Shown: positions 1 through 7,134 of the stretch, in pieces | How positions within the stretch are numbered: the stretch's first letter is position 1 | Layout: each line of letters starts with the position of its first letter | Source: Treponema sp. | Lineage (GTDB): Bacteria > Spirochaetota > Spirochaetia > Treponematales > Treponemataceae | Assembly (NCBI GenBank): GCA_024402535.1 | Contig: JAKSTN010000022.1 | Location: 1-41,125 of the forward strand | Direction: 5' to 3' | Length of the DNA: 41,125 nt | The notes under the pieces: generated by a model | The model's input: the letters and a program-made list of their open reading frames with translations, nothing else | The model's database searches: none | Told to the model about the DNA's origin: nothing | Translations under genes and position numbers: made by a program

Positions 1-3
1 ACC

Positions 4-57
4 TAGCCTTATAGGCTAAGTGCAAACCACCCCTTTGAGGGGTGGTTATGATTGCAT
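4..57 (+). other. two stem-loops at window edge, possible terminator of an upstream gene
   Basis: A 6-bp hairpin (TAGCCT at 4-9, AGGCTA at 13-18) is followed by a perfect 10-bp stem (25-34 with 38-47, AACCACCCCT/AGGGGTGGTT) that can be extended by TGCAA at 21-25 with TTGCA at 53-57. The strong stem is followed by a mixed T-rich stretch, not a clean T run, so it may be the terminator or 3' processing signal of something left of the window. This is inferred from structure only. Confidence 0.35.
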
Positions 58-108
58 TTTGGGTTGACTTCAACGTGAGTCGAAACCGAAATATTATATT
101 TGTTTTAC

Positions 109-181
109 GGCCCTATCGAATATCGGTTTAGTTCATCGCCCTCTCAAGGCGGAGAGACGGGTTCGACTCCCGTTAGGGCTA
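109..181 (+). tRNA. tRNA-Glu (CTC)
   Basis: A cloverleaf can be folded by eye. The acceptor is GGCCCTA (109-115) with TAGGGCT (174-180) and discriminator A181. The D stem is GAAT/GTTC and the anticodon stem TCGCC/GGCGG. The loop CTCTCAA gives anticodon CTC, reading GAG. The T arm is ACGGG-TTCGACT-CCCGT. CCA is not encoded. Glu decoding follows from the anticodon. The 3' half and terminator are duplicated exactly 213 bp downstream. Confidence 0.9.
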
Positions 182-221
182 ACAATTAAAAAGACTTCAT
201 CAAACGATGAAGTCTTTTTTT
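162..221 (+). repeat. 60-bp direct repeat, copy 1 (tRNA-Glu 3' end plus terminator)
   Basis: This stretch is identical base for base to 375-434. It starts in the T arm (TTCGACTCCCG) and ends in the T run of the terminator. Duplication of a tRNA 3' end is the usual scar of a tyrosine-recombinase attachment site, although no integrase gene lies between the copies. Confidence 0.85.
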
Positions 222-222
222 T
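191..222 (+). terminator. Rho-independent terminator of tRNA-Glu
   Basis: An 11-bp stem (AAGACTTCATC at 191-201 with GATGAAGTCTT at 206-216) with a 4-nt loop runs into eight Ts (215-222), immediately after the tRNA. It is a textbook intrinsic terminator. Confidence 0.85.
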
Positions 223-374
223 ACGTAAAAAGATTTTATTGGAGTCGAACCGCGTAGTGAATGGCCTCAAAAAAACGATGAAGGAGCTTTTTTGAGGTGA
301 GGCGCCAAGGAGGGCGACGAAAATGAACGTAGACGGGGTGGAAGGAGGAAACAGGAGGTTTCCGACTGGAACCC
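223..374. other. spacer between the tRNA-Glu 3'-end repeats, no gene
   Basis: About 150 bp without a convincing reading frame. It holds a 10-bp inverted repeat CCTCAAAAAA (265-274) with TTTTTTGAGG (288-297), then a purine-rich G/A tract at roughly 298-360. It is not homologous to the flanking tRNA pieces and its function is unknown. Confidence 0.5.
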
Positions 375-434
375 TTCGACTCCCGTTAGGGCTAACAATT
401 AAAAAGACTTCATCAAACGATGAAGTCTTTTTTT
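375..434 (+). repeat. 60-bp direct repeat, copy 2 (orphan tRNA 3' end and terminator)
   Basis: An exact copy of 162-221 without any tRNA 5' part in front of it (preceded by GGAACCC). The terminator hairpin is intact (404-434), so it could end transcripts crossing the spacer. It is probably an att-like remnant or the product of a local rearrangement. Confidence 0.85.
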
Positions 435-449
435 GTTTTTAGATTATTA

Positions 450-587
450 AAACCGATATTCGATAGGGCAAGACTGAATATCGGTTTAGAGAATCGCTCT
501 CTCAACCCTAAGATAGGAAATGCGTTGAGAAAAATGCGGAAGCATTTTTTAGCATTTTCCAGAAACCGGGAAGAGAGACGGGTTCGA
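450..587. pseudogene. scrambled tRNA-Glu fragments
   Basis: Three pieces of the tRNA at 109-181 recur here. Positions 450-469 are the exact reverse complement of 110-129 (20 bp). Positions 476-488 repeat the D arm of 118-130, and 489-505 resemble 131-147 with four mismatches, including the CTCTCAA anticodon loop. Positions 573-587 repeat the variable/T-arm stretch 152-166. Pieces two and three are split by about 67 bp of unrelated DNA. The inverted and direct pieces also pair with each other as a 12-bp stem (AAACCGATATTC/GAATATCGGTTT) with a 14-nt loop. No functional tRNA can be folded. The rest of 182-708 holds no supported gene. Confidence 0.6.
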
Positions 588-678
588 TTCTTCAATTCCA
601 TAACACTTTATTATATGAATTCTCTCCACTAATATGCTATTATTTACCTTTAGAGATTTTGGAGTTATTATATAAATC

Positions 679-684
679 TATAAT
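679..684 (+). promoter_or_regulatory. possible -10 box of the chemotaxis receptor gene
   Basis: TATAAT lies 24 bp before the ATG at 709, with an AGAGG ribosome-binding site between them. No good -35 at 16-18 bp and no sigma-28 motif were seen, so this is a weak call. Confidence 0.35.
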
Positions 685-708
685 CAGGCTTAAAAGAGGT
701 ATGCGTCG

Positions 709-2793
709 ATGAAAAAAACATCTATCTTTATTAAAATTTTGATTCCTTTTATTGTCACATCACTGGCTGGAGTAATCATTACATTCAGTGCTGCAAACTC
801 TATTACTAAGCATAAGATTTCGAGCATTTATAAAGATTTGTCAAATCATGAAACAGCTCTCAATTATGTTGGGAATAAACTGTTTAACGAATTTGTAACC
901 ACTTATAAAGGTGTCCTGGAAACCATGTCGATTACTTCTGATGAAACAGGACTGGATTATGTTAAGTCAGTTACTAATACAGTAAAAAAAGCAACTACAG
1001 CATTTGATGTTGGTGTTTATGCGATTGAAGGGAATGATACAATTTGTCTTAATGCAGAACAGTGTATGTCATTCAGTTCGGGAACAAACCGTGTAGATGA
1101 TGTTCTTGAATGTTACAGAACAAAAGTGTCTTCTTATTATTTTACCTGTCATGCTGAATATTCAATGACTGCAGTTATGATGAACTACTGCTGGACAGAA
1201 GAAGAATGTAAGCTTCTGGGAAGATCAGCTGTTGTTACAAAAGTTCTTATGCCGCTTACAGTAGAAAACCTTAAGGATGTTGCAAAGGTTATTGGCTGTG
1301 AATCAATCAGTCTTGCAGGTGTTGGAAAGGTAATGAGTTCTTCAAATCCTGATGAAGTAGGTTTTGAATTTGCCCCTGCTTTCTGGGAACAGATTGAAGC
1401 TTCTACAGATATTGCTGCAATTGATGAAGCAAATGGTCTTTACAGACATATATTCCGTGTAACAGAAAATATTTCTACAATGTCGGATCCGTTCTGGTTT
1501 GTAATTAACCTGCCAGATACAGGTATTAAAAACATGACAAAAGATTTCAGAAGAATGATTGTTCTTATTCTTGCAATCTTTATTATCGTTGTTTTGATTT
1601 CCATTGTTATAGTTTTGCTTATTGTTGCAAGAAAACCTCTTATGGAACTAGAAGCTTCTACAAGCGAACTTGCCAGTGGCGAAATGAATCTTTCTTACAG
1701 ACTTCCTTCCGTTACTCATGATGAACTGGGACGTATTTCGCGGAACTTTAATAAGTTCATGGAACGCCTGCAGAATATTATCAAGAATCTTAATATAGAA
1801 TCTCAGGGAATTGCCAGTGCGGTTGATGTAATGAAGCAGACTGCAGAAGATTCTTCTGCAGCCGTTAATACAATTTCCGGTAACGTAAACAATGTTCAGA
1901 ATCAGTCAAACTCTCAGGCTCAGCAGACACAACTTGTTCTTGAGTCAGCAAAAGATCAGCAGACTAACCTGGGTGTCATGCTTTCAAAAATCAATCAGTT
2001 TACAAGTGAGCTTCAGGATACAGCCGCCACAGTTAATCAGGTTGCAGGAAATACTTATTCTGTAACAAACAATGTTAACAACATGAATTCTTCTTTTGGA
2101 AAACTTATTTCCGATATCAAGAACGGACAGGTTGCAAATGAAGCAATTAAGAATTCTATTATGGAAATTGAACAGACATCAAAAACTCTTAATGATGCCA
2201 ACTCCGTAATTGCAAATATTGCTTCTCAGACCAACCTTCTTGCTATGAACGCCGCAATCGAAGCCGCTCACGCCGGTGAAGCAGGGAAGGGATTTTCGGT
2301 TGTTGCTGATGAAATCAGAAAACTGGCAGAAACTTCCAGTGCACAATCTAAACAGATTACAGAACAGGTAAAGACAATTCAGAATACAATTCAGTCTGCT
2401 GCGACAGCCGGTATTTCCCTTATGAATGCCTTTACAGAGATTACTGATTCTGCAAATACAGTTACTCCGTTGATTGATGAAATTAAGTCTTCTATGGAAG
2501 AACAGAATATCGGAACTCAGGATATTAATAATACTTTGAATAAGCTTACAAGTGAATCTCACGATATTGTTTCGACTGTAGAAACAAGTAAGTCTTCAAT
2601 GGAAGCTCTGGATCAGAAGATTATAAATGTTGGAAATATTACATCAACTATTAATAATTCTATGGAAGATATGTCTGAAGGTGCAATGCTTATCAGTAAG
2701 TCTTCTGAAGAAGTTAAGCAGACTGCATTCGGAGTTGAATCAAGTATGAATAAAATGATGGATATTCTGAAAGACTTTAAGTTCGAAGAATAG
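709..2793 (+). CDS. methyl-accepting chemotaxis protein
   Basis: A 694-residue transmembrane chemoreceptor that would feed CheA/CheW to bias flagellar rotation. Transmembrane segments lie at about 8-28 and 283-307, bracketing a sensor domain of about 250 residues. A HAMP linker follows (about 308-361), then a long coiled-coil signalling domain. The conserved hairpin tip lies near 503-541 ([16 protein letters not shown], then [14 protein letters not shown]), which is diagnostic of the family. There is no C-terminal CheR/CheB pentapeptide. The sensor domain is unusually rich in cysteine (C113, C119, C135, C147, C161, C167, C197); the ligand cannot be predicted. The ATG at 709 has AGAGG about 9 bp upstream; an ATG at 701 is too close to that site. 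The gene is monocistronic, with a terminator following. Confidence 0.95.
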   Translation: MKKTSIFIKILIPFIVTSLAGVIITFSAANSITKHKISSIYKDLSNHETALNYVGNKLFNEFVTTYKGVLETMSITSDETGLDYVKSVTNTVKKATTAFDVGVYAIEGNDTICLNAEQCMSFSSGTNRVDDVLECYRTKVSSYYFTCHAEYSMTAVMMNYCWTEEECKLLGRSAVVTKVLMPLTVENLKDVAKVIGCESISLAGVGKVMSSSNPDEVGFEFAPAFWEQIEASTDIAAIDEANGLYRHIFRVTENISTMSDPFWFVINLPDTGIKNMTKDFRRMIVLILAIFIIVVLISIVIVLLIVARKPLMELEASTSELASGEMNLSYRLPSVTHDELGRISRNFNKFMERLQNIIKNLNIESQGIASAVDVMKQTAEDSSAAVNTISGNVNNVQNQSNSQAQQTQLVLESAKDQQTNLGVMLSKINQFTSELQDTAATVNQVAGNTYSVTNNVNNMNSSFGKLISDIKNGQVANEAIKNSIMEIEQTSKTLNDANSVIANIASQTNLLAMNAAIEAAHAGEAGKGFSVVADEIRKLAETSSAQSKQITEQVKTIQNTIQSAATAGISLMNAFTEITDSANTVTPLIDEIKSSMEEQNIGTQDINNTLNKLTSESHDIVSTVETSKSSMEALDQKIINVGNITSTINNSMEDMSEGAMLISKSSEEVKQTAFGVESSMNKMMDILKDFKFEE

Positions 2794-2816
2794 CTGTTGC
2801 TTTTTTAATAGACGGA

Positions 2817-2849
2817 GCCGGTGACTTGCAGTTACCGGCCTTTTTTTTT
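2817..2849 (+). terminator. terminator of the chemoreceptor gene
   Basis: A 9-bp GC-rich stem (GCCGGTGAC at 2817-2825 with GTTACCGGC at 2831-2839), a 5-nt loop and then nine Ts (2841-2849), 24 bp after the stop codon. It sits between convergent genes. Confidence 0.85.
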
Positions 2850-2867
2850 AATTTCCTTATAAAATCA

Positions 2868-4694
2868 TTATTCCACTTTTACATATTCAATGACAGTTTT
2901 TTTGCCTTCTTTGAAAACCCCGTTGGCTGGTTCCAAAGCAATTTCGACACCATCAAAAAATCCGAACTGGTCAGATTTTTTCTGCCATTCGCAAGGTTTA
3001 AGCCCTATTTTTGTTTCCTGCTGTTTTGTATCCAGGTGAATACGGAATATGTGTGAACCGTCATCAATCCAGGATGCATCGTTGTCATTTGTAAGGTCTT
3101 TGATTCTTAAACGTAAAGGAACATCTGTTGAAGAAACTTTTATTTCAAGAATACCAGCTTCCAGATTTTCAAGCTTCCAGCCGCAATTAGCATATTTTGC
3201 TTTTTTCCAGTTGATGGCAAAATCATCATCAAGATATGCCTGTTCACGTTTTGAACCCAGTTTTGCACCGTTCAAAACAAGTGCTTCTGGTTGTGGAACT
3301 TCGTTGGCATTTTTTAACAAAGTTACAGATTTTACTACAGTTCTTGAACCGGCTTTTACGGCAGATTCCTTTGGAGAAATACGAATCTGTTCAACACCTC
3401 TTAAAGAATCCCATTTTTTATCTTGAGGTGATATCCATTCGTAATTTGTTGCAGCAAGTTTAATTTCAAATATATTTTTAGAACTTTCATGAACTCCTAC
3501 ACTACATCCTTCCTGAGAGAGAAAGAATGAGTCTAAAGGAACATCAGAAGATTTAATTTCAATCCGCACAGCTTCCCATTCAGACAAATCAACACCGCGA
3601 ACATCCCAGCCGCCACAGAAATCTTTTTCTTTTGAATCCCATTCAATAACTCCACCATCGTAAATTTTACAATGATATGAATCAGTACCAAAAGCGACCC
3701 CGCCAATCATAAGATGTTCATTCATTACTTTTTTACCTTTCAAAAGTTGAACGCTTTTTACAACTGTTCTTTCTTCTTTTGTAAGTGGATTTTCGTGCCA
3801 GTTCTGGAACACAATAAACATTCCCTTGCTTTTATCAAAAGGTTCTGCATTTTCCAATTTCCAGCTGGCCCCTTCACCAGTTAAATCTGCTTCCCAAACG
3901 TTTGGTTCAATCTGCTGTTCAAAGCCATGCCAGTTTTCCCAGTTGCTGGAACAAAGTCTGAGTCCTAAACCGGTTGCTGTGTTGTTTTCCACTTCAATAC
4001 GAATTCTGTCATATTCGGAAAGATCTACTCCAGACAAATTCCAGCCAAAGCTTGAATCCTTATAACCTTTTGTCCATATAATTTCTTTTCCGTTATATGC
4101 AATATGATTTTGACAGATGCTTCCCATAAGCACACCTGAAATTTCCAGGTGAGAAACATCAGGAACATCTTCTTTTTTTATCAGTTCAACACTTTTTATT
4201 ACAGTTTTTTCATATTTACGGGCAGGAACCTGAAGACGAATTCTGAATCCTTCTTCAAGATCCGGGTTCTTCATATCTCCCCAGCTTTTTCCCAAGCCAT
4301 TAAAATATGCAGTAACTGTGTCATTGTACTGTGTTTCAGTTCCCCATTCTCCAAAAGTTGCAGGATTGTCTGAAAGGATGATTTTTACATTCTGATTCTG
4401 TCCTGGAGCCAGTGTAACACGAATGGCACCGTATGCACTTAAATCAACTCCGCGGGCATCCCAGCCGATTTCGTGCCAATCACCTTCCAGGGAATGAGTC
4501 CAGTGAATTTCACCTTTATCATTTACCGAAGAAGTTGGCCAGCTGAAAGAACCAAGTTCTACGCCATCAATGGCAAATTTTGTTTTTGCATCCAGTTTGG
4601 TGCCGTCAGTTTTTTCTTCCTTTGGTGCACTTGCACAACCTGCCAGCAGTAAAGCGGCAAGCAGAAGTCCTGAAAGGTTTAAAATCTTTTTCAT
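2868..4694 (-). CDS. lipoprotein with four tandem beta-sandwich-like modules
   Basis: A 608-residue predicted lipoprotein with a signal peptide ending in the lipobox LAGC (lipidated Cys20). The mature part is built of four repeats of about 135 residues (about 40-173, 182-320, 327-462, 471-608). Each opens with a motif like GV-x-LGS and has a central block like GW-x-x-x-GVDLSEY (degenerate in repeat four). Each closes with a strand like RTVVKSV-x-LLK. Tryptophan and aromatic residues are frequent. The pattern suggests carbohydrate-binding or galactose-binding-like jelly rolls, but no family was assigned and no catalytic motif is visible. It lies near a GH43 glycosidase, so glycan capture at the cell surface is a reasonable guess. 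It has its own promoter (4727-4755) and a good AAAGGAG ribosome-binding site. Confidence 0.85.
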   Translation of the reverse strand: MKKILNLSGLLLAALLLAGCASAPKEEKTDGTKLDAKTKFAIDGVELGSFSWPTSSVNDKGEIHWTHSLEGDWHEIGWDARGVDLSAYGAIRVTLAPGQNQNVKIILSDNPATFGEWGTETQYNDTVTAYFNGLGKSWGDMKNPDLEEGFRIRLQVPARKYEKTVIKSVELIKKEDVPDVSHLEISGVLMGSICQNHIAYNGKEIIWTKGYKDSSFGWNLSGVDLSEYDRIRIEVENNTATGLGLRLCSSNWENWHGFEQQIEPNVWEADLTGEGASWKLENAEPFDKSKGMFIVFQNWHENPLTKEERTVVKSVQLLKGKKVMNEHLMIGGVAFGTDSYHCKIYDGGVIEWDSKEKDFCGGWDVRGVDLSEWEAVRIEIKSSDVPLDSFFLSQEGCSVGVHESSKNIFEIKLAATNYEWISPQDKKWDSLRGVEQIRISPKESAVKAGSRTVVKSVTLLKNANEVPQPEALVLNGAKLGSKREQAYLDDDFAINWKKAKYANCGWKLENLEAGILEIKVSSTDVPLRLRIKDLTNDNDASWIDDGSHIFRIHLDTKQQETKIGLKPCEWQKKSDQFGFFDGVEIALEPANGVFKEGKKTVIEYVKVE

Positions 4695-4726
4695 TTTATA
4701 AAGCTCCTTTTTTTATGCTTACTTTA

Positions 4727-4755
4727 ATTTTAGGTCAGGAAGGGGCTTTTGTAAA
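4727..4755 (-). promoter_or_regulatory. sigma-70-type promoter of the four-module lipoprotein gene
   Basis: On the minus strand, TTTACA (4755-4750) is followed after exactly 17 bp by TAAAAT (4732-4727). The expected start near 4720 would leave a 5' leader of about 26 nt containing the AAAGGAG ribosome-binding site. Confidence 0.65.
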
Positions 4756-4785
4756 ATATTAGTAAATGAAGAGTTTCTGAATAAG

Positions 4786-4794
4786 TGCTATACT
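4786..4794 (+). promoter_or_regulatory. extended -10 promoter for the gene at 4806
   Basis: TGCTATACT is an extended -10 element (TGn plus TATACT at 4789-4794). The predicted transcription start near 4801 would give a leader of only about 5 nt, and no Shine-Dalgarno sequence is present before the ATG at 4806. No convincing -35 was found. Confidence 0.5.
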
Positions 4795-4805
4795 ATAAAA
4801 ACTGA

Positions 4806-5348
4806 ATGAAACGGTTTTCCTCTATATTTATTACAGTTATATATATTTCTCTTTCGCTGGCAGCGGCAGATCTTACCCCGGATATAAAACATAATCCCTG
4901 GGAACTGATTATTTACCGGCCTCAGAATACTGAAGCCATAAACGATATCCGCTGCTGGCTTAAAATAGAAGATATGGACGGAAATGATGTTACATATTCG
5001 GCAGCCTGGGCAACTTATGAATGGATTTCAGTTCCGAAAGTTGTGAACAAATATGAACGTTCTTACTGGCTTTCTGGTGGAGTTGCAATGCACCTTAATA
5101 TCAGGCCGGGACGTTATAAAATGACTGTTTCAACACCAAGTGACAGACAATGGCCTTATCCTTCTGAAAACCGTGACGAATGGAAAAGCAACGAGTTTAT
5201 TTATGATACAGAAAATCCTGCTAAAGTGATTTTTGTTTATCCTGGTACAAATGAAAACGGATTTTATGACGGCCGTTGGATTATCAGCGGCAGGTCTCCA
5301 AAATATTTTAAGCAGGCCACAATTCCAGATATGAAGAAAGCGGAATAG
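4806..5348 (+). CDS. hypothetical secreted protein
   Basis: 180 residues starting with a signal peptide (about 1-20, cleavage likely after SLAAA). The mature part is rich in Trp, Tyr and Pro, which suggests a compact beta-rich periplasmic or exported domain. No known family was recognised and no catalytic motif is visible. There is no ribosome-binding site and the likely start of transcription is almost at the ATG, so the mRNA may be near-leaderless. It is divergent from the four-module lipoprotein gene and lies upstream of a GH43 gene on the same strand, about 200 bp apart, so co-transcription with either is not evident. Confidence 0.75.
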   Translation: MKRFSSIFITVIYISLSLAAADLTPDIKHNPWELIIYRPQNTEAINDIRCWLKIEDMDGNDVTYSAAWATYEWISVPKVVNKYERSYWLSGGVAMHLNIRPGRYKMTVSTPSDRQWPYPSENRDEWKSNEFIYDTENPAKVIFVYPGTNENGFYDGRWIISGRSPKYFKQATIPDMKKAE

Positions 5349-5380
5349 TAAAGGAGAATCAAGCGTTCAAAATAGCTGTT

Positions 5381-5506
5381 TTACGCTTTTGCTGCCAGCT
5401 GAACTTTCAGATATGCGATTTCGGCATCTTTTTCGAAAGTATAGACCGGACGACTACTATCAAATAAATCAAAAGGACAAATAAAAAGGTACAGAAAAAT
5501 ACTCAT
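5381..5506 (-). CDS. small ORF of 41 codons, possibly a gene remnant
   Basis: An uninterrupted minus-strand frame from ATG (5506) to TAA (5381). It is hydrophobic at the N terminus and ends with a polar, helix-like tail (TFEKDAEIAYLKVQLAAKA). Amino-acid use in the tail resembles a genuine protein C terminus, so this may be the last piece of a lost gene or a short peptide. No ribosome-binding site is evident. The decamer GGAGAATCAA occurs on both sides of the region (about 5353 and 5545), hinting at an insertion or duplication. Low confidence. Confidence 0.25.
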   Translation of the reverse strand: MSIFLYLFICPFDLFDSSRPVYTFEKDAEIAYLKVQLAAKA

Positions 5507-5537
5507 TATAGTTTTAATATTTCTGCGCTATAATGAG
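5502..5537 (+). promoter_or_regulatory. operator-like inverted repeat overlapping the GH43 promoter
   Basis: Perfect 10-bp arms CTCATTATAG (5502-5511) and CTATAATGAG (5528-5537) are separated by 16 bp. The right arm contains TATAAT (5529-5534), the probable -10 of the GH43 gene, and the left arm sits where the -35 would be. A dimeric regulator bound here would block or recruit polymerase. No regulator gene of the usual sugar-responsive families is adjacent. Confidence 0.5.
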
Positions 5538-5555
5538 GGAAAACAGGAGAATCAA

Positions 5556-6977
5556 ATGAAAAAACAGGCTTTTAATCCATATCTTCCATCTTATGAATAT
5601 ATTCCAGACGGCGAACCTTACGTTTTTAATGGACGGGTTTATGTTTATGGAAGTCACGATCATTACGGCTGTCCTGTATTCTGTCTGAATGATTATGTGT
5701 GCTGGAGTGCTCCGGTTGATGATCTTGGTAACTGGAGATACGAAGGCGTTTCTTATAAAAGAACTGACGATCCTGTAAACAAGGACGGGCTTGCTGTTCT
5801 TTATGCGCCGGACGTTACAGTGGGCCCTGACGGAAAATATTACCTTTATTATTGTCTTGATAAATATTCACTGGTTTCTGTTGCCGTAAGTGAGGTTCCT
5901 CAAGGTCCATTCAAGTTTTACGGTTATGTTCATTATGCAGACGGAACAAGACTTGGAGAGCGAGCAGGGGACGAACCACAGTTTGACCCGGGTGTTCTGA
6001 CAGAAGGTGACAAGACTTACCTTTACACTGGTTTCTGCGGCCGCGGAGACAAAAGCCGCCACGGTTCCTGGTGCGTAACACTGGACAAAGACATGCTCAC
6101 TATTATTGAAGAACCTGTTCTTGTTGTTCCGGGTGTTGAATATTGTGAAGGCAGCGGATTTGAAGGACACTCTTTCTTTGAGGCAAGTTCAATCCGTAAG
6201 CGCGGTGATACATATTACTTCATTTATTCATCTGAAGTGATGCACGAACTTTGCTACGCAACAAGTAAAAATCCCCGCGGGAAATTTACTTACGGCGGCG
6301 TAATTGTTTCTAACAGTGATATCGGAATTGATTCCTATAAGAAAGCTGATGTGCCTGCCTGTTACGGCGCCAATAACCATGGAAGCATCGTAGAGATTCC
6401 AGGTGCCGAAGGTGGCGCGGGAGATGCTTCCGGCTGGTACATTTTCTATCACCGTCACACAAACGGCGACTGGTATTCACGTCAGGGCTGTGCCGAAAAA
6501 ATTACATTCACAGAAGACGGAAAAATCCCACAGGTGGAAATTACTTCCTGCGGATTAAACGGCGGACCACTTAAAGCGGAAGGTGAATATCCTGCTTACA
6601 TTGCCTGTAACATCTGGACCAAAAAGCCTCAGCTTTATGTAGCCGAAGGCTTCCCAAAAATCATGCAGGAATGTACAGACGGCGAAGAAGATCTTTCTTA
6701 CATTACACGTCTTTACGAAGGTTCAACTGTAGGTTTCAAATATTTTGATTTTAAAGGCGTAAAGAAAATCACTCTGGAAACCCGTGCCTATGCAAACGGA
6801 GTTTTTGAGCTGCGCACAGAACCTGAAGGAAAAGTGTGGGGCGAAGTAAAAGTTGGATACACAAACTTCTGGGTAAAGGGATCCTGCGAGGTAGAAATCC
6901 CAGACGGAGTTCACGCCCTTTACATCACTTTCAAAGGTGAAGGAAATCCTCAGCTCAGAAAACTCTGGTTCGAGTAG
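5556..6977 (+). CDS. glycoside hydrolase family 43 enzyme (xylosidase/arabinofuranosidase type)
   Basis: 473 residues without a signal peptide, so probably cytoplasmic, acting on imported oligosaccharides. The N-terminal part reads as a five-bladed GH43 propeller. The expected residues are a general base near Asp18 (IPDGEPYVFNG), a pKa-modulating Asp86 (LYAPDVTVGPDGKYYLYY) and a general acid Glu209 (FFEASSIRK). The last 90 residues (about 385-473) look like a CBM6-type beta sandwich, as in several GH43 subfamilies. Inverting hydrolysis of arabinose- or xylose-containing side chains is the family role; the exact substrate is not deducible. AGGAGA precedes the ATG by about 6 bp. Expression is probably controlled through the inverted repeat at 5502-5537. 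Confidence 0.88.
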   Translation: MKKQAFNPYLPSYEYIPDGEPYVFNGRVYVYGSHDHYGCPVFCLNDYVCWSAPVDDLGNWRYEGVSYKRTDDPVNKDGLAVLYAPDVTVGPDGKYYLYYCLDKYSLVSVAVSEVPQGPFKFYGYVHYADGTRLGERAGDEPQFDPGVLTEGDKTYLYTGFCGRGDKSRHGSWCVTLDKDMLTIIEEPVLVVPGVEYCEGSGFEGHSFFEASSIRKRGDTYYFIYSSEVMHELCYATSKNPRGKFTYGGVIVSNSDIGIDSYKKADVPACYGANNHGSIVEIPGAEGGAGDASGWYIFYHRHTNGDWYSRQGCAEKITFTEDGKIPQVEITSCGLNGGPLKAEGEYPAYIACNIWTKKPQLYVAEGFPKIMQECTDGEEDLSYITRLYEGSTVGFKYFDFKGVKKITLETRAYANGVFELRTEPEGKVWGEVKVGYTNFWVKGSCEVEIPDGVHALYITFKGEGNPQLRKLWFE

Positions 6978-6986
6978 TCCGTTTCA

Positions 6987-7049
6987 TTGACATTTTCATA
7001 GGTGTTTATTAAAATGCAAATCACTTGCAAATGCAATTGATTTGCATTT
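6987..7049 (+). promoter_or_regulatory. promoter and Zur-type operator of the zinc operon
   Basis: TTGACA (6987-6992), 17 bp, then TAAAAT (7010-7015) is near consensus. Overlapping the -10 and the expected start is a perfect 12-bp inverted repeat, AAATGCAAATCA (7012-7023) and TGATTTGCATTT (7038-7049). Between the arms is a smaller dyad, TTGCA/TGCAA. AT-rich dyads of this kind at zur/znu promoters are typical Fur-family sites, and the first gene encodes a Fur-family protein. Repression by zinc-loaded Zur is the natural inference. Confidence 0.8.
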
Positions 7050-7116
7050 GTGCTCGAGCATAATTTTCGAGCACAAAAACGGCGAAGTCAAGGCCTTGAA
7101 CGAAGTGTGCCTTGAC
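7050..7116 (+). other. two stem-loops in the zur 5' leader
   Basis: The first is GTGCTCGA (7050-7057) with TCGAGCAC (7067-7074). The second is GTCAAGGC (7087-7094) with GCCTTGAC (7109-7116), whose loop contains GAACGAAGTG. Both would lie in the transcript from the 6987 promoter, before the ATG at 7135. Role unknown; the second resembles a stem-loop at 10516-10541. Confidence 0.5.
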
Positions 7117-7134
7117 TCGACGTATATTTATATC

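Noticed and set aside
64..100. Promoter TTGACT ... TATTAT/TATATT upstream of tRNA-Glu
   Set aside because: The -35-like hexamer (64-69) is 22 bp or more from the best -10-like hexamers, outside the usual 16-18 bp, so it was not listed.
413..632. Two overlapping ORFs of 60-70 codons on opposite strands
   Set aside because: They run through the tRNA fragments and the copied terminator, have no ribosome-binding site and encode low-quality, basic sequence.
2179..2562. Long antisense frame within the chemoreceptor gene
   Set aside because: Lies over the conserved signalling domain and has Cys/Phe-rich shadow-type sequence. The same applies to the long antisense frames in pcrA, the phosphatase and rplA.
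7042..7134. TTG start giving a longer Zur
   Set aside because: It begins inside the operator and adds residues encoded by hairpin DNA; the family length fits ATG 7135.
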